The notes below the pieces were generated by a model. That model was not told the DNA's origin and did no database searches. It was given only the letters and a program-made list of their open reading frames with translations. A stretch of 64,000 bases of DNA from Sphingobium amiense (GTDB lineage: Bacteria; Pseudomonadota; Alphaproteobacteria; Sphingomonadales; Sphingomonadaceae), in NCBI RefSeq assembly GCF_003967075.1, contig NZ_AP018665.1:62001-126000 (forward strand), in the 5' to 3' direction. How positions within the stretch are numbered: the first letter of the stretch is position 1; every line of letters begins with the position of its first letter. This document shows positions 27,346 through 36,154 of this stretch, piece after piece. The position numbers were made by a program, and so were the translations under genes.

Positions 27346-28663
27346 AGACACCCTCCAGAAAGACGATTTCGACATCGATGCCAGTCGGCATCTCGATCAC
27401 CGGCTGATATTGTTCGGCGCGCTCGATCAGATATTTCGAGACCATGTCGCCGGTCTGGGCGACGCCTTCCCCGAAGCCACCCTCCAGGATCTCGCCCGCC
27501 GAGAGTTTGTCGCGCTTGCCGTTTGTGGTGATGTTGGTGCCCTGGAACACCGAATTGGCGTTTGCGGAGAAGCCGCGGCCAAAGCCCCCGAAGAGGCCGG
27601 CGATGAAGGCCTGCGTCACCAGCCCGCCTTCGCGCGAGACCACCCGGCCGCGCACCCCGGTCTTGCCGCCGAAGGCGATGAAGCCCTTGACCTCCGAGAC
27701 CGCGTAGCGGCCGCCGGGCTGCGGACAGGTCATCTTCTGCAGTTTGACGTAGACTTTCTCGGCCGAAAGGTCGCCGCGCGCCGCTCCGTTGATGAGGCAG
27801 CCCTCGATCTTCGTGGTGAGCAGGCGCCCGTTCTGGAAGACGCTGCGTGCAGGGCCTGTCACGCGCAGCACGACCGGAAGCGGGTCGGACTGGCTGTTGA
27901 CGCCGGCACTGGCATCGACGCCGACGATCACCTTGGCGGATGCGAAGCTGTTGGGCGGCAGGTAATTGACGCTGTCGGTATAGACCGTGTTGCCCTTGGC
28001 GACGCGCGAGGCATTGCCGGTCTCGGTGGTCTGGAAGTTCACCATCTTGACCTCCGCGCCGCCCATCGGCGCGCCGGCGGGCCCGGCCGCCCCCGGCGTG
28101 CCATCGGGCCGCCGATAGGCCTGGGTCCCGCCCGGACCGTAAAGCGCGGCTGGACCTGGTTGGGGCGGCGGTGCCGCCCGCTGCTGGGCCGCCTCGCGCT
28201 TGAGTCGTTCGTTCTCGGCCTGGTAGGCGGAGAAGACCCGCTGGCCATCGGCCTGAAGGGCCTGGTTCTGCCCCTTCAGCGCCTCGACCTGGGCTGCCAG
28301 CGCGTCGACGCGGTTTTGCTGCGCATTCACCGACTTCAGCTGGTTTTCCATCGACTGGAACTGGTTCTCGGACATCCCCATCCACTCCTGTTGGGAGAGG
28401 TTGCGGTTCACGAGATCCTTGGTCGACACCTCGACCTTTTCGCCGTCGTCGTCTTCGGCCGCGTCCTTGTCGTTGCCCCCGAAGATCCAGAAGGACGAGA
28501 GCACCAGCCCCGCGCCGGCAACGCCCGCGAGCAGCAACCGCTGCTTCTTGCGGGTCGCCTCGTTTCTGCCGATTTCGCCGGTTACCGGTGAAACAGTTTC
28601 TGTTTCTTCATCGGGACCGTCCAGGGTGCGACGGGTGCGCGAGAAGATATCCGCGAGTGCCAT
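27332..28663 (-). CDS. traB: Conjugal transfer protein TraB (VirB10-like)
   Basis: 443 residues: short cytoplasmic N-terminus, one membrane helix (LLLAGVAGAGLVLSSFWIFG), a long coiled coil (about residues 90-165; NQNRVDALAAQVEALKGQNQ type heptads), a Pro-rich linker and a C-terminal TrbI/VirB10 beta-barrel domain (VIVGVDASAGVNSQSDPLPV, GGRYAVSEVKGFIAFGGKTG). It spans both membranes and links TraK/TraV to the inner-membrane parts. Confidence 0.93.
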   Translation of the reverse strand: MALADIFSRTRRTLDGPDEETETVSPVTGEIGRNEATRKKQRLLLAGVAGAGLVLSSFWIFGGNDKDAAEDDDGEKVEVSTKDLVNRNLSQQEWMGMSENQFQSMENQLKSVNAQQNRVDALAAQVEALKGQNQALQADGQRVFSAYQAENERLKREAAQQRAAPPPQPGPAALYGPGGTQAYRRPDGTPGAAGPAGAPMGGAEVKMVNFQTTETGNASRVAKGNTVYTDSVNYLPPNSFASAKVIVGVDASAGVNSQSDPLPVVLRVTGPARSVFQNGRLLTTKIEGCLINGAARGDLSAEKVYVKLQKMTCPQPGGRYAVSEVKGFIAFGGKTGVRGRVVSREGGLVTQAFIAGLFGGFGRGFSANANSVFQGTNITTNGKRDKLSAGEILEGGFGEGVAQTGDMVSKYLIERAEQYQPVIEMPTGIDVEIVFLEGVYVRN

Positions 28664-28667
28664 ATGA

Positions 28668-29471
28668 CTACCTCCCGATCTGCGAGACGAGATAGGCCGT
28701 GGTGACCTTGCCGGGCGCGAGCATCGGCTCGGCGATGGAGACGGCGAGCGCGCTGCGCGGCGCGACCGCGCCTTCGTTCAGCGCGATCGGCGCGTTGCTC
28801 ATATTCTCGATGCGCAGAACCTTGCCGGTGAGCTCCTGCCCCCGATATTCCGCGATCATCTGGACCTTGAGCCCGCCGACGAAGACCGGGCGCAAAGTGC
28901 GCTGCCGCATCTCGTAGCCATCGACGATGCTGTTGGAATACATCGCCTGTACGAGTTCGACGGCTGCGTCCTGGGGGCCGGCCTTGATTGTGGCGGCGAC
29001 CGCCTCACCCGAGCGATCTTTCGCGATCGCCGGATTGGAAATGAAGACCTGCGCGGCCTGCTCGCCGCCAATGCGGCAAACGAACTTGTAGACATAGCCG
29101 CGCTTGGTCGTGCCGAAGAAGGAGAGCGCGGACCGCCCGAAACCCTCGGGTACCGACAGGTAGATGTCGCCGCGCACCGGTTCGTTGACGACGCTGAAAT
29201 CGTCCGTCGGATTGCCGGTGGAGATCTTCGAGACACTGGCGAACTCGTCCTCGACGAGGCTGATGCGGGTCAGGTCCTTGGCCGACGCCTGGCAGTCGAC
29301 CTGGCTGCTGTCCGACGCCATGATGGTCTGGTCCGCCCAGGCGGGCTCGGCGATCAGAAGCAGGCCGGCCGCGACCAGTCCCGCGCCGATGAAACGGCTG
29401 GCGTGGCAATAATATCGGGAGCACAAGGCGGCGCCGGCAGCCGTGCTGCCGATGGCGATAGCACTCATCAT
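28668..29471 (-). CDS. traK: Conjugal transfer protein TraK (VirB9-like)
   Basis: The mature part has the TraK/secretin-like beta domain (VNEPVRGDIYLSVPEGFGRS, TTKRGYVYKFVCRIGGEQAA). A signal sequence (FIGAGLVAAGLLLIAEPAWA) precedes it. TraK is the periplasmic core component that binds TraV and TraB. ATG at 29471 overlaps the traE stop (ATGA) with AAGGAG upstream; the longer in-frame reading lacks support. The unusually long N-terminal segment before the signal helix is noted. Confidence 0.9.
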   Translation of the reverse strand: MMSAIAIGSTAAGAALCSRYYCHASRFIGAGLVAAGLLLIAEPAWADQTIMASDSSQVDCQASAKDLTRISLVEDEFASVSKISTGNPTDDFSVVNEPVRGDIYLSVPEGFGRSALSFFGTTKRGYVYKFVCRIGGEQAAQVFISNPAIAKDRSGEAVAATIKAGPQDAAVELVQAMYSNSIVDGYEMRQRTLRPVFVGGLKVQMIAEYRGQELTGKVLRIENMSNAPIALNEGAVAPRSALAVSIAEPMLAPGKVTTAYLVSQIGR

Positions 29472-30034
29472 TGATCTCCTTCCTCGGCTTTGGACACCAT
29501 CCCGAAGCCGACGAGCTGCAGCGAGACGCCCGAATATTTCCATTTGAAGCGGAAGGTCCGGCGGTCCTTGGAGATGACCTTGCTCCCTACGATCGTGTGC
29601 AGGTCGCCCGTCACGTCCGAGGTCAGATTGTCCGGATCGAGCTTCATCGACTGGATCGCGAAGAACTGCGCGATCGAGGATCCGCGCTGCTCGTTGACGA
29701 TCTTGAGAAGGTCCGCCTTGAGCCGCCCCTGTGCGCTTGGCGCCGTGATATCGAGAACCGACTTCATCCAGTATTCCAGGTTGCTCGGCGATCGATCGAG
29801 GGTCAGCACCGCGGCGTCGCGCGTGACCATCTCCAGATACTCGCGGCTGACCCCGGCGCTGCTGACTGTGAGCGGCGACCGCAGGATCGGCTGCAGGACG
29901 ATCTCCCGATCGCGGGTCGCTACCATCAGGAAGAGGATGGCGGTAATCGCTGCGAGCACGCCGGCGATGGCGACGAGGAGGTTGCGCTGCTTGAGAACGC
30001 GCTGGCTTTGCGCGTGGCTGTTGGCGATCTCCAT
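29468..30034 (-). CDS. traE: Conjugal transfer protein TraE
   Basis: 188 residues with one N-terminal membrane helix (NLLVAIAGVLAAITAILFLM) and a periplasmic domain (TRDAAVLTLDRSPSNLEYWM, RRTFRFKWKYSGVSLQLVGF) as in TraE, a VirB8-like inner-membrane component. Position between traL and traK is the canonical order. Confidence 0.92.
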   Translation of the reverse strand: MEIANSHAQSQRVLKQRNLLVAIAGVLAAITAILFLMVATRDREIVLQPILRSPLTVSSAGVSREYLEMVTRDAAVLTLDRSPSNLEYWMKSVLDITAPSAQGRLKADLLKIVNEQRGSSIAQFFAIQSMKLDPDNLTSDVTGDLHTIVGSKVISKDRRTFRFKWKYSGVSLQLVGFGMVSKAEEGDQ

Positions 30035-30035
30035 G

Positions 30036-30326
30036 TCAGCCGGCCATCAGTCGAAGGTAGGAGGGCGGTGTCGCCTTCATGCCGGTGAACCCGGCCGGAA
30101 GGTGCCAATAGGCCATGTGCAGCAGCCAGGATGCCGCCCGTCCCGCCTTAGCGCGCTTCAAGCCCCACCAGCCTGCTCCAGCGAGCAAAATGCCGATAAG
30201 GATATGCTGAGACAGGATCCCCCAGGTGAACGGAATCACCATCGCGAGGAACTCATCCAGGGTCCACAGCCCGATCAGTTCTGGATCATCCAGATGAGTT
30301 GGAATGACATATTTGTCCGCAGACAT
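30036..30326 (-). CDS. traL: Conjugal transfer protein TraL
   Basis: 97 residues with two closely spaced hydrophobic segments (FLAMVIPFTWGILSQHILIG, ILLAGAGWWGL), the VirB3-like TraL pattern, and the start PTHLDDPELIGLWTLDEF typical of the family. The ATG at 30326 has GGAGGGTGG upstream. It precedes traE by one base. Confidence 0.92.
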   Translation of the reverse strand: MSADKYVIPTHLDDPELIGLWTLDEFLAMVIPFTWGILSQHILIGILLAGAGWWGLKRAKAGRAASWLLHMAYWHLPAGFTGMKATPPSYLRLMAG

Positions 30327-30381
30327 CGCACCACCCTCCATTTGGACCGTCGGCGCTGCTACGCCGCCGGCCGAACCCACG

Positions 30382-30702
30382 TCAGATCGTTGCGGTGACG
30401 GTCGAGGTGACGATCGGCACGCCGGTGCCGGCGCCCACGCCGACGCCCACCGGGATGGCGATCTGGCCCATCGAGAAGCGGCCCGAGGCGAGCGCGACCA
30501 CGCCGCCGGCGAGGCTGAGCACGGTGATGATCTTGCCGCCTGATCCCTCGAGGAAGTCGGTGAACTTGGTGAGCGCGGTGTCGAAGGTGGTGTCGGCGCC
30601 GGCGAAGGCCGGTCCGGCGAACATGAGCAGCGCGAAGGCCAGCGCCGCGATCACGAGGATCGCAAGCTCTACCCGCCCGCCATGCTTCAGTACCTGTTGC
30701 AT
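30382..30702 (-). CDS. traA: Pilin precursor TraA
   Basis: The precursor of 106 residues has a basic start (MQQVLKHGGRVELAILVIAA) and a leader ending MFAGPAFA. The predicted mature pilin is about 72 residues, close to the 70 of F pilin, with two hydrophobic segments (ITVLSLAGGVVALASG and QIAIPVGVGVGAGTGVPIVT) around a short loop. GGAAGGAA lies upstream of the ATG at 30702; the frame extends far upstream without support. First gene of the operon. Confidence 0.85.
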   Translation of the reverse strand: MQQVLKHGGRVELAILVIAALAFALLMFAGPAFAGADTTFDTALTKFTDFLEGSGGKIITVLSLAGGVVALASGRFSMGQIAIPVGVGVGAGTGVPIVTSTVTATI

Positions 30703-31062
30703 GAGCATTTCCTTCCGATTGAGACGCGGCGGTTCCGCGCCCAATCGAAGGCTGTCCCCTCGCTCGCCGGCCGAGCAACCTTCCCCGGCTCGGCGCGTTG
30801 CGGGAGACATGAATTTTTCTTCCAGCCCGAGTCGCTTGGCGCCGCGCGCGAACCGCTCCGGTACGCGCTGCGAGCCGGGGTGGCCCGCCGTGCAGACCAG
30901 GACGGTCACCAGCGCGCGCCACGCTGGCCCGAAATCCGAGCCACCCGCGCGACTCGCGAAAATTTGCGATAAGATTGGTTAACGGTTAGGTTCTACCGTG
31001 GAATCGGCATGAGGTTCGTGCCGCGTAGCAAGGACGCGGGATCCGGCACTCAGGGGGGTCGA
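30703..31062. promoter_or_regulatory. Divergent control region between the transfer operon and its neighbours
   Basis: About 360 bases separate traA from the plus-strand gene at 31063. The AT-richer patch at 30955-31000 contains TTGCGATAAGAT, a direct repeat GGTTAACGGTTAGG and a short inverted repeat ACGGT-N8-ACCGT (30982-30999). This is where promoters and operators for both directions would be expected. I cannot place a -35/-10 pair with confidence. Confidence 0.4.
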
Positions 31063-31575
31063 GTGGGGCAGGGTTACAAAACGTCACAGGGACAGGACGC
31101 GGCGGGAGTAGGTTTCCCCCGACAGGTCAGCATCGATATCTCCGAGCACTTCTTCCGCCTCACCACCGAAAGCGTGCGGCTGCGCTCGAACGAAACCCAT
31201 TCTTACCAGACGCTCGCGACGCTGGTGAATGCCCGCGCCGCCTCCGCCGCGGCCATGGATCATGATTCCGATGTGCTTCGCTCGCATCTGGACAAGATCC
31301 CCACCGAAGGCGGCATTCGTATCAAACTGCGCGTTACCGCGAGCAGCGCCGAGAACCTCAGCGAGGCCCAGCATATTCTGGCCAAGCAACTCGGGCAGGG
31401 CATGTCCGCCGGCGACATGCTGTCGCTTCTCCTGTTCGACTATATCGTCGAGCAGAAGGCGAAGGCCGTCGTAGCGAAGTTGCGCGAACAGGGGCTCGAT
31501 TTACCGCCTACCCAGGCCGCCGGAAAAATTGCGAGCGATTCGCAACAGGTAAGTCCATCCGTACCAATGGCTTAG
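31063..31575 (+). CDS. Unknown protein divergent from the transfer operon
   Basis: About 170 residues, soluble and helical, with GFPRQVSIDISEHFFRLTTE near the start and GMSAGDMLSLLLFDYIVEQK near the end. I do not recognise a family; a DNA-binding regulator of transfer is possible from position only. GTG at 31063 is chosen because GGGGGG lies five bases upstream; an ATG at 31009 would add 18 residues. The gene at 31671 follows on the same strand after 95 bases. Confidence 0.6.
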   Translation: MGQGYKTSQGQDAAGVGFPRQVSIDISEHFFRLTTESVRLRSNETHSYQTLATLVNARAASAAAMDHDSDVLRSHLDKIPTEGGIRIKLRVTASSAENLSEAQHILAKQLGQGMSAGDMLSLLLFDYIVEQKAKAVVAKLREQGLDLPPTQAAGKIASDSQQVSPSVPMA

Positions 31576-31670
31576 CCGATACCTATAAAGAAATCCAGGT
31601 CACAGGTTGTTGCAAAGCGTTTCCCGCTGTGATTTGGTGCTCTCACGGAGCAGGATCAGGGGGCCGGTTC

Positions 31671-32219
31671 ATGACATCCCTTGCCACCAGCGGGGCACCT
31701 TCCTCGACGGACGAAAGCAAGTCCGCTGAAGAGAACGCTGCGATCCCCTTCAGGGACTATATTCCTTACATTCTTCAGGCGATGTCGGATCAAAATGTGA
31801 GCGTGCGGAAACTGGCGCTCAAGACCGGCATCAGGCGCAACCGCCTGTCTAATCTTCTGCGGCCCACCGCCGATCCTTCCACCCGTGAGAGCATGACGCT
31901 CGTCGAGTTTCAGACGATCCTTCATGTCCTTCAAATCGGGTTCATCCAGGCCGTTCTCGGTGTCGAAACTCTTCGCGACCTGGATCTTCTCCATGACGGC
32001 CGATTCTCGACGATGATGCAGATGATTTCCGAGGTGTTCGCGAGCCTGCCGCTCTCGCTTGTCCATGCGCTCAACGACGTGGAAGGCATGGATGGCACCG
32101 AGATCCGCCGCGAATGGGCAGGCCCCTTGCGCGACGGCGTCGTTGACCGGGTGGTACGCGAGGTCATCGCGATCATCGAGCGTCGCGCCCGCATGGAGCA
32201 GAGCTTCCGCCTGGATTGA
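31671..32219 (+). CDS. HTH-containing putative regulator next to the transfer operon
   Basis: 182 residues. Residues 30-65 read YILQAMSDQNVSVRKLALKT and GIRRNRLSNLLRP, a plausible XRE-like helix-turn-helix. The C-terminal part is helical (GFIQAVLGVETLRDLDLLHD, VVDRVVREVIAIIERRARME) without a known ligand domain. Together with the gene at 31063 it lies divergent from traA, a usual place for transfer regulators. The ATG at 31671 is 14 codons inside the open frame and follows GGGGGCC. It ends at a strong hairpin. Confidence 0.65.
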   Translation: MTSLATSGAPSSTDESKSAEENAAIPFRDYIPYILQAMSDQNVSVRKLALKTGIRRNRLSNLLRPTADPSTRESMTLVEFQTILHVLQIGFIQAVLGVETLRDLDLLHDGRFSTMMQMISEVFASLPLSLVHALNDVEGMDGTEIRREWAGPLRDGVVDRVVREVIAIIERRARMEQSFRLD

Positions 32220-32261
32220 CCGACGGACGCCGTCCGCGCGGTTCGCACCGGCGTCCGTCGG
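32220..32261. terminator. Bidirectional hairpin terminator
   Basis: Thirteen-base perfect arms (CCGACGGACGCCG, 32220-32232, and CGGCGTCCGTCGG, 32249-32261) close on a 16-base loop. It starts one base after the stop of the HTH gene and lies before the convergent transglycosylase end, without a clear T run. Confidence 0.6.
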
Positions 32262-32273
32262 CTCGGTCTCGCC

Positions 32274-33269
32274 TCAGAAGCGCGAAACGATCGCGCTGCG
32301 TCCATTGAAACGCGGCGATGTTGGAGTCGGCGGCAACGATGGGCCGGTAACACTGGCCGTCCGCGTGAAACCGCTCAAGCGCCGCCAGTTGAGGAGGATA
32401 TCGTCGACATAGGCCTGGGTCTCGGCGATCCGCGGCACCTGGCCGTCCCGCACCCGTCCCGGCCCGGCATTATAGGCCGCCAACGCCAGATGGACCTGGC
32501 CGAAGCGATCGAGCTGGCTGCGCAGATAGCGCGCGCCGCCGTGCAGATTCTGCTCGATATCGTAGCGATCCACGCCCAGCCCCGCGGCCGTGCCGGGCAT
32601 GAGCTGGGTCAATCCATAGGCATTTTTCGGCGAAACGGCCCGGTCATTGTAGCGGCTTTCGCGGATGATCATGGCGTCGAAAAGGCCGACCGGGATGCCA
32701 TATTGGCACGCGATCGCGCTCATCATCCCGTAATAGCCCGCCCGCCGGATCTCCGCCTGGGCGCTGAGGAAACCGGCCGGCCGATAGCCTCCGGCATAGC
32801 ATCCTGCCGTGTATCGGGTTGCGGCGCTGGCAAAGGCCAGTCCGCCGCGCATCCACGCAGGGACGGGTATCGCCTCCAGCGTCGGCTCGGCAGAAACGCC
32901 GGGCGCGGCCGCAACTGGCGGCGCCGCCCCGGAAGCCGACACGTCGACCGGCGAGGTCTCGCCGGGGGCCACTTGCCCGTAGGTCTGCGCCATCTGGAAC
33001 TGCACCCATTTGCGGCTGAGATCATGGACGCTGAACGAGGCTGGAAGCGCGGCTGGACGTGCCTCGGCGAGCGGAGCTCCTTCGTCCACCGCGGGCGTGT
33101 CCGGGCGGTCTGTGCCATCTGAGCCCGCAGCGGCCGGCAGGCGTGGCGGCGCCGGCACGCCCATCGTGATAAGCTGAACGGTGCGCGGCGAACCTTGCGG
33201 GCTGGCGCCGGCAAGCGGGGCCGCGAGGGTGATGGTGAGCAGCGGTGCAGCAAGGAGCGCGGTCTTCAT
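32274..33269 (-). CDS. Lytic transglycosylase (SLT domain)
   Basis: Signal peptide (MKTALLAAPLLTITLAAPLA), a Pro/Ala-rich middle and a C-terminal SLT domain (about residues 190-310). The catalytic glutamate is in AMIIRESRYN, followed by NAYGLTQLMPGTA and LALAAYNAGPGRV. It cleaves peptidoglycan glycan strands; a copy next to a type IV secretion operon usually opens the wall for the apparatus (VirB1 role). Start at 33269 is the first methionine giving a clean signal peptide. It diverges from the gene at 33380. Confidence 0.88.
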   Translation of the reverse strand: MKTALLAAPLLTITLAAPLAGASPQGSPRTVQLITMGVPAPPRLPAAAGSDGTDRPDTPAVDEGAPLAEARPAALPASFSVHDLSRKWVQFQMAQTYGQVAPGETSPVDVSASGAAPPVAAAPGVSAEPTLEAIPVPAWMRGGLAFASAATRYTAGCYAGGYRPAGFLSAQAEIRRAGYYGMMSAIACQYGIPVGLFDAMIIRESRYNDRAVSPKNAYGLTQLMPGTAAGLGVDRYDIEQNLHGGARYLRSQLDRFGQVHLALAAYNAGPGRVRDGQVPRIAETQAYVDDILLNWRRLSGFTRTASVTGPSLPPTPTSPRFNGRSAIVSRF

Positions 33270-33379
33270 AAAACCTCCCGAAACCTGTCCTTGCCCGAGT
33301 GGAGGTGAACCCAAATCCCGTTGTCAATCCCGCGGCGCCTGGTCAGACTTTGCCCATTGCGCTCCAAAAGGGCTTCTCC

Positions 33380-34675
33380 ATGTGGCTGATCGACCGGCAG
33401 GGCGACGGACAAAAAGGTCGTCGCATCCCCCTTCCCGACCTCGTGCGGTCCGCACTGGTGCGCTGGTATACGGGCGAAGGCTCGCGCGGCGATGAAGAGG
33501 CGGGGATCGCGCTGGTCCAGCAAGCACGGATCGGCGCCAAGTGGATCGCATGCGACTGCCTGGGTCCCGACACCCGGCCGCCGGTCCTGACCCCCGCCTT
33601 CCTGTCGGAAGCTGAAACCTATTATCTGCGGCGCCTGACGGGCGCCGACCGGCCCGAGCATCGTCCCCAATGCCCCTTCTTTCGCGAGCAGGCGACCAAT
33701 CGCATTTCGGAGATCCGTACACCCCATTCGCCGGCCGATCCCCCGGAAGGCTATTTCGAAGTGCTGCGGCCAGCCCCTGAGAAGCTGGCGCAAAAGCCGC
33801 AGGCCGACAGTATCGACGACAGGACACGCAATGCGACGGTGCCGCGTCTCGCCCGCCTTCTCTGGCGCCTTATGACCCTGGCCGGTGTCCATCGCACGCC
33901 GCCGCTTGGGGCGGAGCCGCCCGAACGCTCCATTGCACAAGAATTCAGGGCCCTGAGCGCGGCGGCCGCGCGGATCGAGCTTGCACCCGGCATCGAGCTC
34001 GGCCGCGCCTTATGGACACATGCCCGCCCCTTTCACAATAATCGCGTGTTCGCAGGTCTGCGCGCGTTATCCCATCAGTGGCCACCGGGTCACGCACCGC
34101 AGGCGTTCCTCGCGCTCTACGCGACAGCGGTGCAGGGTGCGACCATCCATGTCGCGGGCGCCGAGCCGGTGGTGCTCGCCAATCGGGTGCAGTCCCCATC
34201 GATCCGCGGCAACCCGATCAAAGGTCCTTACCTGGTACTGGTCGTGGTCGGCGAATATCCCGAGGCCGACGGCTATGCGGCGCTGCGCGCCTATGCGCAG
34301 CCCATCCTCTCAGGCCAGCGTTTCGTGCCGGTTGCCTCCGAATTCGAGCGATCTCTCTATCGCGGCCTGCTTGACGCGCGACGAGGGCTCGATCGCCTCG
34401 GTATTGATCTCGTGATCGAAAAGCCGCTCTTCGACCAGTTGACCCCGCAAGGCGCCTGTCGGCCCGACTTCCTGCTTGAAGCGCAGTCGAGAGAGACCGG
34501 CGAGATCCGGCAGCTGGTCGTTGCGGCGCAGAGCGCCCTCGACGAGAACTTTCTGGCGGTGAAGGCCGCCATCCATCCGCGCCTCGAGATGATCGCGCCG
34601 CTGATTAGCCTCGGGCCCGACGCGCTTGAGCGCGGTGCCGTACCGGATATCGTGCGAACCGCCTTAGGCCTGTGA
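33380..34675 (+). CDS. Unknown protein, DUF1173-like, with Cys motifs
   Basis: About 431 residues. Residues 50-100 contain WIACDCLGPDTRPP, YYLRRLTGADRPEHRPQCPF and FREQ, a Cys/His arrangement that may bind zinc. The C-terminal part has CRPDFLLEAQSRETGEIRQL, reminiscent of the D...ExK core of nuclease-like folds, but I cannot confirm it. It resembles mobile-element proteins of the DUF1173 type by eye. The start MWLIDRQGDGQKG at 33380 is favoured over 33299. Function unknown; the location next to the transfer region suggests a mobile-element role. Confidence 0.6.
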   Translation: MWLIDRQGDGQKGRRIPLPDLVRSALVRWYTGEGSRGDEEAGIALVQQARIGAKWIACDCLGPDTRPPVLTPAFLSEAETYYLRRLTGADRPEHRPQCPFFREQATNRISEIRTPHSPADPPEGYFEVLRPAPEKLAQKPQADSIDDRTRNATVPRLARLLWRLMTLAGVHRTPPLGAEPPERSIAQEFRALSAAAARIELAPGIELGRALWTHARPFHNNRVFAGLRALSHQWPPGHAPQAFLALYATAVQGATIHVAGAEPVVLANRVQSPSIRGNPIKGPYLVLVVVGEYPEADGYAALRAYAQPILSGQRFVPVASEFERSLYRGLLDARRGLDRLGIDLVIEKPLFDQLTPQGACRPDFLLEAQSRETGEIRQLVVAAQSALDENFLAVKAAIHPRLEMIAPLISLGPDALERGAVPDIVRTALGL

Positions 34676-34723
34676 GCCCGGCGCATCAGGCAATAATGAT
34701 ACGGCGAGCGCCCTCGCCTCTGC

Positions 34724-34993
34724 TCAGGACCAGCGGAGCGTCGCGGCGAACCATGCCACAATGCCCAAGGTGACCGGCGTCGACAGCAAATAGAGTTTCT
34801 GCCAGCGCCACCAGGTCCGGGGCAGAAACAATGCTGCTCCACGCACATCGTGAATTTGGCGCCAGGCACGCTCCTGAACCAGCTGTCCGAGAAGCACCCC
34901 GACCGACAGCGAAACTGCGAGCGCGCAGCACAGGCCGACGCCAACGTAAATCGCAAGCCAATTGGCAATTTCCATCTGCGTCAACTGCGCCAT
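34724..34993 (-). CDS. Small membrane protein, 89 aa
   Basis: Two hydrophobic segments (NWLAIYVGVGLCCALAVSLS and LYLLSTPVTLGIVAWFAATL) flank a hydrophilic loop with QERAWRQIHDVRGAALFLPR. No family recognised. It converges on the gene at 33380. The composition supports a real membrane protein. Confidence 0.55.
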   Translation of the reverse strand: MAQLTQMEIANWLAIYVGVGLCCALAVSLSVGVLLGQLVQERAWRQIHDVRGAALFLPRTWWRWQKLYLLSTPVTLGIVAWFAATLRWS

Positions 34994-35213
34994 GAGTCTC
35001 TATGTCTTTCTTGCCATGTCCAGTACGCGCTTGAGACGACACCTGTTCCCGCGCGTTCGACACTTCCTAGCACAAGCATATTGGCAAATGGTTTAGCTCC
35101 AAAATGGTCTTAATTCAGCCTGTTGAACCCGCTCATTCTTTGCCCATCTTGCCCGGAGGGTGAATGAAAGCCGCACGGGGTGCCTGAAGCGTCGCAGGTT
35201 CGTGCGGAATCCC

Positions 35214-35498
35214 ATGAAAGGCAACGGTTCAAGGGCGAAGAAGGCTGTGCTGGCTACGGTATTAGTGATCGTCTTCCAGGGGACGGAGAAGGTAGGCATC
35301 TATGACGATCGGCCAGCGGCCAGCGCGGCCTTGTGGAGCTTCGTCGAGGCGCATTGGGACGAGGCGCACCATGGTCCCGCGCCAGAAGCCCGAAGCGAGG
35401 CGCAACTGAACCTCTTCTTTGCCGGAGAGGGCGACAGCTATGTCATCGCGGAGGCGGATCTGGACGACGCAGCGCAGGCTCTCGGATCGCCGCTTTAA
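35214..35498 (+). CDS. Hypothetical protein, about 94 aa
   Basis: The core reads VLATVLVIVFQGTEKVGIYD, ALWSFVEAHWDEAHHGPAPE and NLFFAGEGDSYVIAEADLDD, an alpha/beta-like soluble protein of unrecognised family. The start is uncertain: ATG 35214, or a GTG at 35247 that would begin directly at the beta strand. Neither has a strong ribosome site. Confidence 0.5.
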   Translation: MKGNGSRAKKAVLATVLVIVFQGTEKVGIYDDRPAASAALWSFVEAHWDEAHHGPAPEARSEAQLNLFFAGEGDSYVIAEADLDDAAQALGSPL

Positions 35499-35635
35499 TC
35501 AGACGAGCGCACATTTCGGACGTCGGAATGATGTTTTATACATCATAACTGCGCCTTCATATTTGAGTGTAAAAGCCATATGATTCCTGGGGCTGTCTGC
35601 CGTCCAGCCTTGCCTCTCTTTTCGATAGCAGCGAG

Positions 35636-36139
35636 ATGATCTTGCCTGCTTTCACCCGAACGCCATTCGATCGCCGTGATCGTCCGGCCGGCGCCCCGCC
35701 CGCCCAGTTCATCGGGCCGAAACGTCGAGACTGCGCTCTGCCCGAAACGCTGGGTACCGCCGCGCTACGCGGCGTGCGCGGCCGCTGTCCAAGGTGCGGC
35801 GAAGCGCACCTATTCTACCGATTCCTCAAACCTGTGACCATCTGCGCGCACTGCGGCCAGGACTGGAGCCATCAACGCGCGGACGACTTCCCGGCCTATG
35901 TGGCAATCATCGTGACCGGTCACCTCATGGCGCCCCTCATCATCGCGCTGGCCCGCGATTTCGCGCTCTCGGTCACCGCGATGATGGCGATCATCGTACC
36001 GCTGGCGCTTGTTCTGCTTCTTGGCCTGTTGCAGCCCGCCAAAGGCGCGATCATCGCGCTGCAGTGGTGGTGGGGCATGCACGGGTTCGAAAAGGAGCGA
36101 ACAACAGGAGTGGCCGAGCCTGGGGACGATGGACCGTAG
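35636..36139 (+). CDS. DUF983 zinc-ribbon membrane protein
   Basis: 167 residues: CPRCGEAHLFYRFLKPVTIC and AHCGQDW give two CxxC pairs, followed by two membrane helices (AYVAIIVTGHLMAPLIIALA and VTAMMAIIVPLALVLLLGLL). This layout is DUF983, common in alphaproteobacteria near cytochrome oxidase genes, with no established function. It converges on the truncated histidine kinase. Confidence 0.85.
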   Translation: MILPAFTRTPFDRRDRPAGAPPAQFIGPKRRDCALPETLGTAALRGVRGRCPRCGEAHLFYRFLKPVTICAHCGQDWSHQRADDFPAYVAIIVTGHLMAPLIIALARDFALSVTAMMAIIVPLALVLLLGLLQPAKGAIIALQWWWGMHGFEKERTTGVAEPGDDGP

Positions 36140-36154
36140 AGGTCGCGGCCCGCC

